Below, piece by piece: positions 35,406 to 45,429 of a stretch of DNA of 64,000 bases. The stretch covers positions 1,153,135 to 1,217,134 of the forward strand of contig NZ_LT965954.1 of assembly GCF_900240995.1 (NCBI RefSeq), given 5' to 3'. Position 1 is the first letter of the stretch; the number at the start of each line of letters is the position of its first letter. The notes beneath the pieces were generated by a model. It was given only the letters and a program-made list of their open reading frames with translations. It searched no databases and was not told where the DNA came from. The DNA is from Bacillus sp. Marseille-P3661 (GTDB lineage Bacteria; Bacillota; Bacilli; Bacillales; Bacillaceae_J). The position numbers and the translations under genes are program-made.

Positions 35406-36005
35406 AAATATTCAAATCCTCTCATTATGGGAAACCAGGTCGCCACCCGTTATCCCGGAACATAAAGTTAGAATGAACATGTTTCCTTTACACTTATACC
35501 ATGCTTAAGCACTTTTTATCAAACTATCTGAAATGCTTAGTTTAACTTCATCTCTTTACAACCTAGATTTCTCCTGCTAAAAATATCCCATTAACTAGTT
35601 TTACCTGTTCAAGTTAAAATAAAGTTTTGCCAAAAAAAATTGATATGAAAACAGGAAGAACACTAAATTAACATGACTTAACAAGAAAAAGACCTCGGAA
35701 TCGCAAAACTTTTTTTACGAAATCAACATCGGATTAGCAAAAATTTATTTTGGAGGTTACACGTTTATAACGAGTTGTGCCACGCACTTTTCGTTAATAT
35801 TCCAAGACCAGATTAGCTCCGGTATTCTGCACTTTAAGTATCTCTTTATTAAATAAGGCGACATGTAACGGTTTAATATCCTTGGATAAGATCGCAGCCC
35901 TTTTCTCTTAAAATCTTAAATTGCAACTCATTTTATAGACGGTTTTACATCTATTAAAACTAACAGGTAAAAATGCTCAATTTTTCTTCTAAACTGAACT
36001 GCCAA
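35406..36005. other. 600-base region without recognisable features
   Basis: AT-rich DNA between the dihydrouridine synthase and a small gene. I found no frame with a start and ribosome binding site, no strong hairpin and no copy of the repeats seen elsewhere. Confidence 0.4.
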
Positions 36006-36194
36006 TTATGCTAAACCTATCCAACTTTTTTCCCTGTTATTTGAACAGTCTTCACTATACCCACTTAGCCAAGAATCCACATGTATTCCAAACGAACCCA
36101 TTTGTATCTCCGTAAGTAAGACGAACGTACTTCTCTTCAAAACTCTTATCTGTTCTTCTGTTAACTCATATTCTTTTAGTTGTATTTGTTTCAT
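36006..36194 (-). CDS. Small hypothetical protein
   Basis: 62 residues, begins MKQIQLKEYELTEEQIRVLKRS and ends with a tryptophan-containing tail. AAAGGGAG lies about nine bases before the ATG, the main reason to believe it. The N-terminal half is charged and helical, the C-terminal half looks unstructured. No membrane segment. I do not recognise it; it could be the truncated start of a longer gene. Confidence 0.45.
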   Translation of the reverse strand: MKQIQLKEYELTEEQIRVLKRSTFVLLTEIQMGSFGIHVDSWLSGYSEDCSNNREKSWIGLA

Positions 36195-36353
36195 TACTCA
36201 AACTCCCTTTATAACTTTTAAAATATAAATTCCTAATTAAATTATCAAATATCATGAATTCCTCGGGATTGAGTTTTAATTTTGAATATTACAATAGTCC
36301 TACACAGCATAGAAACATCGAGCCTAAGCAATTACAGTGACAAAACAGCTTAA

Positions 36354-36382
36354 TTGAAAGAAAATTCTATATATTATATAAT
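36354..36382 (+). promoter_or_regulatory. Predicted sigma-A promoter of the xylanase gene
   Basis: TTGAAA (36354-36359), a 17-base spacer and a consensus TATAAT (36377-36382). Transcription would start near 36389, leaving about 185 bases of leader before the TTG start. The leader has a GAGGGGAGG box at 36393-36401 without a usable start codon. The rest of the 36195-36573 gap shows nothing else. Confidence 0.65.
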
Positions 36383-36573
36383 CTTCCCTTACGAGGGGAG
36401 GCTTGTTTCCAATCTTGCATGCGGATCATGGGTAGTAGTTATGACAAAAGCGTATTTGCATAAATCCAAAATATGATTGGAGCATTATAATGAGTTATTT
36501 ATCAACTAGTGATCTACCATCTAAACACTACAAAAAAGAAGAGAACTAATGTTGAGAAAGGAATGATTTTTTA

Positions 36574-39468
36574 TTGAAGAAAAAAACTAGAAACCTATTA
36601 ACGTATTTACTAGCGCTGTTTTTTATCATGAGTTCTTTTACCACTACCGGAATGTCCGTAGCCAAGGCTGCAGATGCAGCGGACGTCAATGCTTCATCCG
36701 CAGAGGTTGTGTCGCTGAAAGAAGTCTACAAAGACCATTTCCTAATCGGCAATACTGTTAGCCCGCGTGACTTAACCAATGCAGAGAAGTATGATTTTAT
36801 GAAGTTCCACTATAATGCACTGACGCCAGAAAACGCTACGAAGCCAGACTCTATATGGTCCAATGCAACTGGTGATCCGTCATTCACATCGGCCGATAAC
36901 ATGTTAACTCAAGTCAAAGCTGACGGTTTCTATACAATTGGACATGCACTGGCATGGCATAATCAGTCGGCTGCCTGGCCGCCGAGTGGTCAGAATTATG
37001 AAGAAGCAAGGGCCAGCTTGCAAAGATATATTTCAACAGTCGCCGGCCACTATAATCAGGGGCCTTATAAGCTTGACGCCTGGGACGTTGTTAACGAAGC
37101 CATGAGGGATAATCCGGAAAATCCGACCGACTGGCGGAACGCGCTTCGCTCCGACATTAATCCAATAGAACGGCCGTCCAGATGGTTTTCAGCTTATGCC
37201 AACGGCGGAAATGGATGGGATTATATCTATGATGCCTTCTTGTTCGCGCGTGAGGCTGCCCCAGACGCAATACTGTATTATAATGACTTTAACGACGAAG
37301 AACTCCCCAACAAAGCAATTGCGATTGCTTCAATGGTCAAGGAGCTCAACGAAAGATACGCGAATGAACACCCTGAGGCAGACGGCAGAAAACTGATCGA
37401 GGGCATCGGGATACAGGCGCATTACAACACAAGACTTAATGTAGAAAATTTAGAGAAAGTTTTAAAGATATATAGTGAAACCGGGGCTGAGATCAGCATA
37501 ACTGAACTCGACGTACAACACAACGGCACTTCAGCTGATGTTCCCCCTACCGAGGCGCAATTGAAGGAACAGGCGGTAGTGTATGCCAAGCTTTTCGCGC
37601 TGTATAAGAAGTATTCCGATCATATAGCACGCGTTACATTCTGGGGCGTGGCCGATAATAATAGCTGGCGCAGTACCGGTTACCCGCTACCATTCGACTC
37701 CAACCGGGCACCAAAAGAAGCCTATTGGGCCATAATAAATCCAGAGGCCTATCTTGGGCTTGGTGTGCTACCGCCAAAACTCACGTCGTTTAACTTCGGC
37801 GGCGATGTTTTCAATGTCGCGGACAAAACCGAATTTGACGTTAACGTGCCAAAGGACATGTCAAACATTTCCTTCTCTGCTGCGAACGTCGAATACAACT
37901 ACCCTGACGATGATGTTGACGTCAGCGTTACGCTCAACCCGGCAAGCGGCGCGGTTAGCGCCGGAGAGCCAGCCGTGGCGACTGTAAAAGTAGCCTGGAA
38001 GGAATATCCGAATATATCGACGACGTATACGATAAACTTCGGACATATGACCGCCGAATGGGAGAATGACCAAAACTATAAGGATACAGGCTACCGCTCA
38101 TCTGTCAATATCCGTTTCAGCGACGGTGAAACCGAACCTAAACTATTTCAGGCATTCTATAATCTAGAAGACGGAAAACTGGCAATGGTCAACAGCAAAG
38201 AATTTCAACCGTTACCAAAACATACAGGTGGCACGCTCGCTATTAATACAGATAATAATATAGACGATGATTATTTGAAAACATTGACTGTGAAGAAATC
38301 TCTGTGGGATCAAAACTGGTCTCCAATTATTCCGACGCGGGTAACAGACTTCAATACTCCGGAAAATTATTGGAGATTGGCCAAAACGATTGAATCCGGT
38401 AATACTTATATCGTTGTCTCGGTCAACTCAGGTCTTGCTCTTACCAATATGAACGTAGAATCCGTCCCGGCGACCGACGGCGTAACCAACGCCAAACGAG
38501 GGATTGCGGGTACTCCTGTCACCATAGAGGACGACATGATTATTGCGCCGGAGCTGATCCAGGACAATACGAGATTTATCTTTAATGAAAAAAACAGCCC
38601 TGACCCGGGACCATATACAAACTCGAACGGATACACTGGATACACAATGTTAAGTCTGGTTCACGGCGGCCTTGTCGCTCCCTCTATTTTGTGGCGGGAT
38701 TTCAGCAGCGACATGACGGCTCCTTTACGTACAGACAAAACTATTGGAGATAGCTCATTAGATCGAGCAGTATGGTTTAACACCGGTATAGATCCCGATA
38801 CAGGCGAGACGACACTATTCTCACATACTGGTTCCAGCAATTATACTTATGCGCTGCACGGAAACGCAAGCGGTTTCGTCGGCCAAGGCGGTAAAGGTTC
38901 ACTTGAGGAATACGCAAATGCTAGCCGTGTTAAGCTGTTTGAGTACGTGTCCGACTATGTAGACAAAGACTTAACGAATCTGGGCGCGGAAATAAGCCTT
39001 GCCCCGGAGGAGCGTATCGTGAGTGAGCGTGACGCCGATATCCACGTCACGTCGGATGTCCCTGACGGTTCCGAAGCAGTGTTAGAAAAGGACGGCGTTT
39101 CAGTAGCTTCCGCAACATTCGCAAACGGCAAAGCGATGATCAACGTTAAAGGCAGCGATGTTGACGCCGGCGCGAATTATGCAGTCGTTGTCTATGAGGG
39201 TTCCGAAGTACTTGGCGCTGTAATACTTCCGATCGTCAATGTCGTCAGCGCAACTCCATCTGTTACGATAGAGAGACTCGATGGTGATCAGAACAAACTC
39301 AAAGTTATCGTTACAGAATTATCCTCTGATGGTTCGACAGAGTCTTATACTGAAGAGATACTAATAGGTAACAACGCAGTAGACGTCTATCAGGTGGGAC
39401 CATATAAGGTTTATGTGGACACTAAGGGTAACGACCAGATTCGTGAATGCTATATTGTAACAGATTAA
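36574..39468 (+). CDS. Secreted multidomain endo-1,4-beta-xylanase (GH10)
   Basis: 964 residues with a signal peptide (LLTYLLALFFIMSSF, cleavage after AKA near 32). The GH10 catalytic barrel spans about 45-395. DVVNEAM holds the acid/base glutamate (175), ITELDVQ the nucleophile (311), and WHNQSAAWPP and VTFWGVADNNSW are further family motifs. Residues about 400-490 look like an immunoglobulin-like domain. The remaining 470 residues contain no carbohydrate-binding module I can name. No SLH or LPxTG anchor is seen at the end, so the enzyme should be released. It cuts xylan chains outside the cell. The base composition is far richer in GC than the neighbours and no other polysaccharide genes are adjacent, suggesting transfer. 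TTG start, GAAAGGA about 12 bases upstream. Confidence 0.9.
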   Translation: MKKKTRNLLTYLLALFFIMSSFTTTGMSVAKAADAADVNASSAEVVSLKEVYKDHFLIGNTVSPRDLTNAEKYDFMKFHYNALTPENATKPDSIWSNATGDPSFTSADNMLTQVKADGFYTIGHALAWHNQSAAWPPSGQNYEEARASLQRYISTVAGHYNQGPYKLDAWDVVNEAMRDNPENPTDWRNALRSDINPIERPSRWFSAYANGGNGWDYIYDAFLFAREAAPDAILYYNDFNDEELPNKAIAIASMVKELNERYANEHPEADGRKLIEGIGIQAHYNTRLNVENLEKVLKIYSETGAEISITELDVQHNGTSADVPPTEAQLKEQAVVYAKLFALYKKYSDHIARVTFWGVADNNSWRSTGYPLPFDSNRAPKEAYWAIINPEAYLGLGVLPPKLTSFNFGGDVFNVADKTEFDVNVPKDMSNISFSAANVEYNYPDDDVDVSVTLNPASGAVSAGEPAVATVKVAWKEYPNISTTYTINFGHMTAEWENDQNYKDTGYRSSVNIRFSDGETEPKLFQAFYNLEDGKLAMVNSKEFQPLPKHTGGTLAINTDNNIDDDYLKTLTVKKSLWDQNWSPIIPTRVTDFNTPENYWRLAKTIESGNTYIVVSVNSGLALTNMNVESVPATDGVTNAKRGIAGTPVTIEDDMIIAPELIQDNTRFIFNEKNSPDPGPYTNSNGYTGYTMLSLVHGGLVAPSILWRDFSSDMTAPLRTDKTIGDSSLDRAVWFNTGIDPDTGETTLFSHTGSSNYTYALHGNASGFVGQGGKGSLEEYANASRVKLFEYVSDYVDKDLTNLGAEISLAPEERIVSERDADIHVTSDVPDGSEAVLEKDGVSVASATFANGKAMINVKGSDVDAGANYAVVVYEGSEVLGAVILPIVNVVSATPSVTIERLDGDQNKLKVIVTELSSDGSTESYTEEILIGNNAVDVYQVGPYKVYVDTKGNDQIRECYIVTD

Positions 39469-39757
39469 TTAGCAACTGACGAAACTACATCTGATGACGA
39501 TAAAAGCCGAATAGCTCTCTTTGTAGGCACATAACAAGTGCCAGTAAAACATACTAACATTAGTAGTACAGACCCCGGCTAGGGTTTGTGCTACTATTTT
39601 TTTTGTATAAATGAACCAAGGATGACCACCCTCTGGGATCATTATTGAGTCCGTATCAAAAAACGGCAACTTCACATCCTTATTTTGAATCAGACTAGTA
39701 TGGAATTTGAAGGTGAAATAACCATACAGTTTTGCTAATCGGATACAAGAAACATGA
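39469..39757. other. Intergenic region after the xylanase gene
   Basis: Nearly 290 bases between convergent genes. A 114-codon minus-strand frame covers it and runs into rlmCD, but it has no ribosome binding site and no coding character, so I left it out. No xylanase terminator with a convincing stem was found. Confidence 0.3.
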
Positions 39758-39758
39758 A

Positions 39759-39788
39759 AAGGCAACACCCAAAGGGTTAGTTGCCTTC
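39759..39788 (-). terminator. Terminator of rlmCD
   Basis: On the minus strand AAGGCAAC pairs with GTTGCCTT, followed by TTCATG; the 5' arm includes the last codons and abuts the TAA stop of rlmCD. Confidence 0.7.
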
Positions 39789-41159
39789 TTTTAAAATAAG
39801 TTGCGCTACACACTCAACATGCGTCGTATGAGGAAACATATCCACCGGCTGTACCTCAGTGGTCTTATAGCCGCCAGCCTCTAATATCCGTAAGTCTCTG
39901 GCTAATGTACCAGGATTGCAGGATACATAGACAACCCGCTTTGATTTCATATCAATAATCGTTTGTAGTAGTGATTCATCACAGCCTTTTCTCGGGGGAT
40001 CGACGACAATGACATCCGCTTTTATACCATTTTCGTACCATTTTGGAATGACAACCTCTGCTTGTCCGACCTCATACTCCACGTTCGTCATCCCATTTAA
40101 TTTGGCATTCCGGTTAGCATCTTCAATTGCCTCTGGGACAATTTCCACACCGTATACCTTCTTAGCCTTTTGTGCTAGAAATAACGAAATGGTTCCAATT
40201 CCGCAATACGCATCAATTACTGTTTCTTCGCCGGTTAACTCCGCATACTCTAGCGCTTTATTATAGAGGACCTTTGTTTGCTCCGGGTTAACTTGGTAAA
40301 ACGAACGTGCTGAAATTGCAAAACGGATATCACCGATATAATCATATAAATACTCTTCACCCCAAAGTAACTTTGTTTCATCTCCAAAAATAACATTTGT
40401 ACGCTTTTTATTAATATTTTGGACGATTGATTTGACCTGAGGATAGCGTTTTTTAATTTCATCAATTATCTTATCTTGATTTGGGAGCTTGCTAGAGCGC
40501 GTAATTAAAACAACCATCACATCTTTTGTATGGCGCCCATAACGAGTCATAATATGACGCAAGTCACCTCGGTGTGTTTGTTCATTGTAAGCAGATACAC
40601 CATTTTGCTCTGCGATTACTTTTACACCCTGTACAATTTCATCATTCTCTTCAACCTGGATCAGGCAGCGGTCCATGTTAATAATGTTATGACTTCGTTG
40701 CTGATAAAAACCAGCCACTAACCCACCTTCACGTTCCCCGACTGGAACTTGAGCTTTATTACGGTATCTCCAAGGATCCTCCATACCTAACACATCATGT
40801 ACGTTCACGTTCTCTAGCTTACCAATTCTCGTTAGTACATCAGAAACCTGTTTCTTTTTATAAGCGAGCTGTGCCGCGTATGACATATGCTGGAGCTGAC
40901 AGCCGCCACATTGATTATAGATCGGGCATAACGGTTCCTGCCGAGCTGCACTTTGTTCGTAAATATCCAACAATCGGCCATATCCATAGCCTTTTTTAAC
41001 CTTTGTTACTTTAACTTGCCCCTTCTCTCCAGGCAGGCCATTGGCTACAAAGATCGGATAGCCTTCAACCTTTGCCACACCGGCTCCATCATGCGTTAAA
41101 TCTTCAAATGTAACATTGATAATTTGATTTTTGGCTACTGGTGCCACTTCTTTTGCCAT
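39777..41159 (-). CDS. rlmCD: 23S rRNA (uracil-5-)-methyltransferase
   Basis: About 460 residues. An N-terminal TRAM domain (about 10-65) for RNA binding is followed by a 4Fe-4S site ([14 protein letters not shown] and a later cysteine) and a SAM-dependent methyltransferase domain. The latter shows [32 protein letters not shown], and the catalytic cysteine in [12 protein letters not shown]. subtilis RlmCD (YefA) makes m5U at 23S positions 747 and 1939, and the gene has the same neighbour dgkB here. Start ATG at 41159 with AAGGAAG eight bases upstream; the ATG six bases earlier is too close to the site. Confidence 0.93.
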   Translation of the reverse strand: MAKEVAPVAKNQIINVTFEDLTHDGAGVAKVEGYPIFVANGLPGEKGQVKVTKVKKGYGYGRLLDIYEQSAARQEPLCPIYNQCGGCQLQHMSYAAQLAYKKKQVSDVLTRIGKLENVNVHDVLGMEDPWRYRNKAQVPVGEREGGLVAGFYQQRSHNIINMDRCLIQVEENDEIVQGVKVIAEQNGVSAYNEQTHRGDLRHIMTRYGRHTKDVMVVLITRSSKLPNQDKIIDEIKKRYPQVKSIVQNINKKRTNVIFGDETKLLWGEEYLYDYIGDIRFAISARSFYQVNPEQTKVLYNKALEYAELTGEETVIDAYCGIGTISLFLAQKAKKVYGVEIVPEAIEDANRNAKLNGMTNVEYEVGQAEVVIPKWYENGIKADVIVVDPPRKGCDESLLQTIIDMKSKRVVYVSCNPGTLARDLRILEAGGYKTTEVQPVDMFPHTTHVECVAQLILKEGN

Positions 41160-41202
41160 TCGCATACTTCCTTTATTTTTATGTAAATAATGAGCAGTAG
41201 AA

Positions 41203-41233
41203 AAAGGTAAACCTATTAGACAGGTTCACCTTT
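41203..41233 (-). terminator. Terminator of dgkB
   Basis: AAAGGT-A-AACCT (41203-41214) pairs with AGGTT-C-ACCTTT (41222-41233) with one mismatch. On the minus strand it is followed by TTTTC. It lies between dgkB and rlmCD. Confidence 0.75.
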
Positions 41234-41235
41234 AT

Positions 41236-42132
41236 CTAATTACCATATTCTTTTGGTACAAAAATTTCAATATGCTGATAAAGGTTAACAAATTCAGCTG
41301 GCAATAAGCCGCCAAATTCACCATCTAGATTTAATTGAACTTTTTCATCAGAATACACTCTTACACGGTTAGCTCTTGTATAGATAACAAGATCATCATT
41401 CAAATGTTCACCGCGTAGCGCCATTGTGGCAATTCGAACAAAATCTGCCATTGTTGACTTTTTTAAGATAATGATATCAAACATTCCATCATCTAACTGG
41501 GCTTTTGGAGCCAACTTTTCAAAGCCACCTACAGAGTTTGTATTGGATACTAAAAACAACATCACTTCGCCTTCAAAAAGCTTGCCATCATACTCAATTG
41601 TTAATGGTGTTGGCTTGATGGAAGGCAGCATTTCAACACCTTTGAGGTAGTATGCCACTTGACCGAGTACTGTTTTTAATTTACTAGGAACTTCATAAGT
41701 TAGCTCCGTTATTCTTCCGCCCCCGGCAATATTAATAAAATACTGATCATTCACCTTACCAATATCAATTTTTCTAGTCGAGCCTTCCGTAATGATTTCA
41801 CACGCTTTTTCGATAGACTTATTAGCATGTATCGCACGGGCAAAGTCATTAGTTGTCCCTACAGGGATCACGCCAAGCTTAGGTCTGTGCTTTTGCTCAG
41901 CTAGTCCATTTACTACTTCATTAATTGTTCCGTCTCCGCCTGCCGCCACAACTACATCAAAACCACGGTCAGCTGCGATCCTAGCGGCAGTCGTTGCATC
42001 TCCTGGTCCTTTTGTGGCATGACAAGATGTCTCATAACCTGCGCCTTCGAGACGATCTAATACTTCTGGTAGATGACGTTTAAAAATTTCTCTTCCTGAT
42101 GTTGGATTATAAATAACACGTGCTCTTTGCAT
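41236..42132 (-). CDS. dgkB: Diacylglycerol kinase
   Basis: About 298 residues, DAGK catalytic family. YNPTSGRE near the N-terminus, then VVAAGGDGTINEVVNGL with the GGDGT nucleotide motif near 67-72, GVIPVGTTNDFARAI, and a C-terminal beta sandwich with the acidic metal site (LDDGMFDIIILK). It phosphorylates diacylglycerol to phosphatidic acid, returning the lipid released by lipoteichoic acid synthesis. Place next to rlmCD matches B. subtilis yerQ(dgkB)-yefA. The ATG at 42132 follows AGGATGG; 24 codons upstream in frame have no good site. Confidence 0.93.
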   Translation of the reverse strand: MQRARVIYNPTSGREIFKRHLPEVLDRLEGAGYETSCHATKGPGDATTAARIAADRGFDVVVAAGGDGTINEVVNGLAEQKHRPKLGVIPVGTTNDFARAIHANKSIEKACEIITEGSTRKIDIGKVNDQYFINIAGGGRITELTYEVPSKLKTVLGQVAYYLKGVEMLPSIKPTPLTIEYDGKLFEGEVMLFLVSNTNSVGGFEKLAPKAQLDDGMFDIIILKKSTMADFVRIATMALRGEHLNDDLVIYTRANRVRVYSDEKVQLNLDGEFGGLLPAEFVNLYQHIEIFVPKEYGN

Positions 42133-42254
42133 GATTATCCATCCTAGCATTACATGATTGATTCCACTATTTAACATCATATCGGAATTTTTGTACATAA
42201 GCAATTTTAATTATTTATTATTTTACTGGAACAATTTCATTCACACATGAATAT

Positions 42255-42330
42255 ATTAGAGAAACGCGCAAGCTCCTTGGTCAGCACTGGCAACGAATTT
42301 CTTCCGACGGTGATGTCTCGAGCCTACATG
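42255..42330 (+). repeat. Truncated copy of the interspersed repeat
   Basis: GCGCAAGCTCCTTGGTCAGC (42265-42284), then ACTGGCAACGAATTTCTTCC and GACGGTGATGTCTCGAG, follow the order of the 9.5-kb element read in reverse (GCGTAAGCGCCTGGGTCAGC, ... TTCTTCCGACGAAGAAGTCGA). Only the first half is present. It precedes the small membrane protein gene. Confidence 0.5.
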
Positions 42331-42375
42331 TGCAGAAACTGGACAAACCAAAAATTAATAATGGAGGAATGGCAA

Positions 42376-42789
42376 ATGTATATTTTTAATAGTTCCCCAA
42401 GACTAGCAAATATTATCACAGTCATTCTTTTTGCCCTCTTATTTTCTGGAGCTTTACAAAACATTAAACAAAATTCCATCAATGATGAGTTTTTAATTGT
42501 CTCATCATTATCATTAATCGGTTTCCTTTCTTATATTATATATATTCATTCTCTTAGGGTAATTATCAAAAACGGTACAATTACCTACCAAACACTATTT
42601 CAACGAAAGTCCGTCGATATTCATTCTATTAAATCTATTGAATTTCAACATACGCATCTATCTGTTGATACAATGTTTCCTTTTCTCCATATTAATACGG
42701 AAAAGGAAAAGCTCGAAATTCCAATGATGATGTTTGAAAAAGATATAAAAAATATAAAAAGGCTGTTAGATGAGCGACAACAACAGTAA
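42376..42789 (+). CDS. Small membrane protein with PH-like domain
   Basis: 137 residues from an ATG with GGAGGAATGGCAA upstream; the frame is open 43 codons further into a repeat fragment. Two hydrophobic segments near the N-terminus (IITVILFALLFSGAL, IVSSLSLIGFLSYIIYI) are followed by a cytoplasmic part, VIIKNGTITYQTLFQRKSVDI, ending in a charged helix. The pattern of a short hairpin of membrane spans and a bacterial PH-type beta domain is common in Bacillus proteins of unknown function. It precedes the yhfC-like gene by about 137 bases and may be cotranscribed. Not named. Confidence 0.65.
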   Translation: MYIFNSSPRLANIITVILFALLFSGALQNIKQNSINDEFLIVSSLSLIGFLSYIIYIHSLRVIIKNGTITYQTLFQRKSVDIHSIKSIEFQHTHLSVDTMFPFLHINTEKEKLEIPMMMFEKDIKNIKRLLDERQQQ

Positions 42790-42926
42790 CTATCTCCAGA
42801 ATTCACACCATACGTTTGTAATTCCCGATATTTCATAAATTAAAACAACTTCTAGGTAACCATTTTAATAAATATAATTTGTAGCATACTAACTATTGTT
42901 AAATCAAAATAGAGGAATGATATTAA

Positions 42927-43712
42927 ATGGTTTCACAACTCCAAATAGCTGGCATGGTTTTGCAAATCATCATCTGTTTAGCATTCCCAACAGCCCTTAT
43001 TATTTATTTAAAAAGAAAACATACCTTTTCATGGAAGTCCTTTTTTATAGGAATTGTCATATTTATAGTGTTTTCGCAAATTCTTGAAAAGCTTTTGCAT
43101 CTCCTAGTAATTGATCTTTCAAGTCCTGTCCCTGCATTAAAAATGACGGATAGTAAGATCGCATTCGTTTTATACGGCGCTTTAGCAGCAGGAGTTTTTG
43201 AAGAACTTGGCAGGTATTTTGGATTTAAAGTATTGCTCAGAAAGAATCGAAACTATTATGATGGATTATCTTTCGGCATTGGACATGGAGGAATTGAGGC
43301 TATTTTGATAGGGGCATTGACAGCTATCAATAGCCTAGTAATCGCTAACTTAATAAATAATGGCATGTTTGATGCGACAATTGGCGCTAGCGCCCCACCC
43401 GAACAAGTCGAACAGATAAAGAACCAGATTATGAATTCAAATTTCGCAATGTCAATCGTAGCCGGATTGGAACGTGTATTTGCGATTCTTCTCCATATAG
43501 CATTCTCATTAATTGTTTTGTTAGGGGTAAGGGAACATAAATTTATATATGTGGTCTATGCAATAGGTTTACATGCTTTACTAGATATTGCCCCTGCTCT
43601 TTACCAAGTAGGTATATTGACGAATATATGGGTTATTGAGTTGATTATCGCTTTCTTTGGGATTTCCGCGTTATATTTTATTATCAAGGTAAAAGCAAGA
43701 TTCGGAGTATAA
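42927..43712 (+). CDS. yhfC: YhfC-family putative intramembrane metalloprotease
   Basis: 261 residues, about seven membrane spans. GVFEELGRYFGFKVL near residue 90, FGIGHGGIEAILIG near 112 and HIAFSLIVLLGV near 190 carry the conserved glutamates and histidines that align with the CPBP/PrsW-like membrane protease motifs. The whole length fits B. subtilis YhfC. Substrate unknown. The ATG follows GAGGAATG. It converges on gatB, with a strong terminator between them. This gene and the small protein before it interrupt the B. subtilis-like order dgkB-gatB. Confidence 0.82.
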   Translation: MVSQLQIAGMVLQIIICLAFPTALIIYLKRKHTFSWKSFFIGIVIFIVFSQILEKLLHLLVIDLSSPVPALKMTDSKIAFVLYGALAAGVFEELGRYFGFKVLLRKNRNYYDGLSFGIGHGGIEAILIGALTAINSLVIANLINNGMFDATIGASAPPEQVEQIKNQIMNSNFAMSIVAGLERVFAILLHIAFSLIVLLGVREHKFIYVVYAIGLHALLDIAPALYQVGILTNIWVIELIIAFFGISALYFIIKVKARFGV

Positions 43713-43880
43713 AGAGCTATAATTGCCGCACCGCATGACAATCGGATGCTGTTTACTTTGTTGCAGGCGGTCAGCCACTTGCAGTGCAGCTTACTGCCAG
43801 CACCACAAGGCCTAAGCACACCTTGTAAACCTACCCTATATAGTACAGCGTTTCATTCACATATTCTAAATTGAATATCA

Positions 43881-43922
43881 AAAAAATCCCCGCTAAGTAT
43901 TTCTACTTAACGGGGATTTTTT
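43881..43922. terminator. Strong bidirectional terminator between yhfC and gatB
   Basis: AAAAAATCCCCG (43881-43892) pairs with CGGGGATTTTTT (43911-43922), with an inner TAAGTA/TACTTA stem. T-runs lie on both strands. A second imperfect hairpin with the words GACAGGCACCTG and CAGGCACCTGTC follows at 43943-43974; this GACAGGCACC word is a frequent repeat in Bacillus intergenic DNA, from memory. Confidence 0.85.
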
Positions 43923-43984
43923 CGACATTTTTCAACAAGTGACAGGCACCTGATGCAATGCAGGCACCTGTCGAAAAAACACTT

Positions 43985-45415
43985 TTATTTTTTGGCTAGC
44001 TCTTCTGCAATTAGTTTGTTTACAAGTTGTGGATTGGCCTTGCCTTTTGTTGCTTTCATGACTTGTCCTACGAAGAAACCAGATGCTTTTTTGTTACCGC
44101 TCTTGTAGTCTTCTATTACTTTTGGGTTGCTGTCAACGATATCTGCAACGATGCCGCGCAGCTCACCTTCATCAGAAATTTGGACTAAACCTTTTTCTTC
44201 TACAATCTTTTCTGGCTCGCCACCATTTTCAACAAGCTCTTTAAAGATATCTTTAGCAATTTTTGAAGAAATGGTACCTTTTGTTATTAGGCTGATCATT
44301 TTCGCTAAAGATTCTGCCGTTAGCTTAATGTCATGAAGCTCAACGTTATTTGCATTTAAATAAGCTGACAACTCACCCATAATCCAGTTTGATGCTAATT
44401 TTGCTTCAGCTCCTGCGCTAACAGTTGCCTCGAAGAAATCTGCCATTTCCTTGGATACTGTCAAAACAGCTGCATCATATGCAGGTAAGCCTAATTCATT
44501 TACATAACGATTGCGACGTGCATCTGGAAGCTCTGGAATTTCTGCACGAATTCTAGCTTTCCATTCGTCATCAATATATATATCAACAAGATCGGGTTCT
44601 GGAAAATAACGATAATCGTCAGAACCTTCTTTTACACGCATTAAGAGTGTTTTCTTCTTTGCTTCATCATAACGGCGTGTTTCTTGCTCAATCACACCGC
44701 CTGTAATAAGAACCTGCTCTTGGCGCTTTTCTTCATACTCTAGACCCGCTTTTACAAATGCAAATGAGTTTAAGTTCTTTAACTCAGTTTTTGTACCAAA
44801 TTCTTTTTGTCCTACAGGTCGAAGTGAAATGTTAGCATCACAACGCAACGAGCCTTCTTCCATTTTACAATCAGAAACCCCTGTATATTGAATAATTGAC
44901 TTTAATTTTTCTAAATATGCATATGCTTCATCTGGTGTACGAATATCAGGCTCAGATACAATCTCAACAAGCGGTGTACCTTGTCTATTTAAATCGACCA
45001 AGGAAGAACCTTCACCTGTATGTGTAAGTTTACCTGCATCCTCTTCCATATGAATACGCGTGATACCAATTTTCTTTTTCTCACCATTTACTTCAATTTC
45101 AATCCAACCGTTTTCGCCAATCGGCTTATCAAATTGTGAGATTTGATATGCTTTTGGATTATCCGGATAAAAATAGTTTTTACGGTCAAACTTTGTTTCA
45201 GTAGCAACTTCACAATTTAAAGCCATTGCCGCTTTCATTGCAAATTCAACAGCTTGATGATTTACAACAGGTAACACGCCTGGGTGACCTTGGCAAATTG
45301 GACATGTATTGCTGTTAGGGGTTGCTCCAAACTCGTTTGAACAACCGCAAAAGATTTTCGAATTTGTTTTTAACTCTACGTGAACTTCAAGTCCGATTAC
45401 TGTTTCAAAAGCCAT
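43985..45415 (-). CDS. gatB: Aspartyl/glutamyl-tRNA amidotransferase subunit B
   Basis: 476 residues, full family length. The N-terminal cradle begins [20 protein letters not shown], split here as [11 protein letters not shown] and [10 protein letters not shown], with zinc-type [26 protein letters not shown] is the family signature. The C-terminal YqeY-like tail (after about 400) binds tRNA. With GatA and GatC it converts Glu-tRNA(Gln), and Asp-tRNA(Asn) where needed, to the amidated forms; GatB phosphorylates the misacylated tRNA. Fifteen bases follow gatA. Confidence 0.97.
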   Translation of the reverse strand: MAFETVIGLEVHVELKTNSKIFCGCSNEFGATPNSNTCPICQGHPGVLPVVNHQAVEFAMKAAMALNCEVATETKFDRKNYFYPDNPKAYQISQFDKPIGENGWIEIEVNGEKKKIGITRIHMEEDAGKLTHTGEGSSLVDLNRQGTPLVEIVSEPDIRTPDEAYAYLEKLKSIIQYTGVSDCKMEEGSLRCDANISLRPVGQKEFGTKTELKNLNSFAFVKAGLEYEEKRQEQVLITGGVIEQETRRYDEAKKKTLLMRVKEGSDDYRYFPEPDLVDIYIDDEWKARIRAEIPELPDARRNRYVNELGLPAYDAAVLTVSKEMADFFEATVSAGAEAKLASNWIMGELSAYLNANNVELHDIKLTAESLAKMISLITKGTISSKIAKDIFKELVENGGEPEKIVEEKGLVQISDEGELRGIVADIVDSNPKVIEDYKSGNKKASGFFVGQVMKATKGKANPQLVNKLIAEELAKK

Positions 45416-45429
45416 CTGTTTCTCCCCCC

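Noticed and set aside
36393-36466. Leader peptide ahead of the xylanase gene
   Set aside because: A GAGGGGAGG box is present, but the only ATG (14 codons, near 36420) is about 20 bases away, too far for normal initiation.
39469-39813. 114-codon minus-strand gene after the xylanase
   Set aside because: No ribosome binding site, no recognisable protein character, and it overlaps the rlmCD end and its terminator.
42247-42375. Longer N-terminus for the small PH-like membrane protein
   Set aside because: This stretch is a fragment of the interspersed repeat; the GGAGGAATGG site supports the ATG at 42376.
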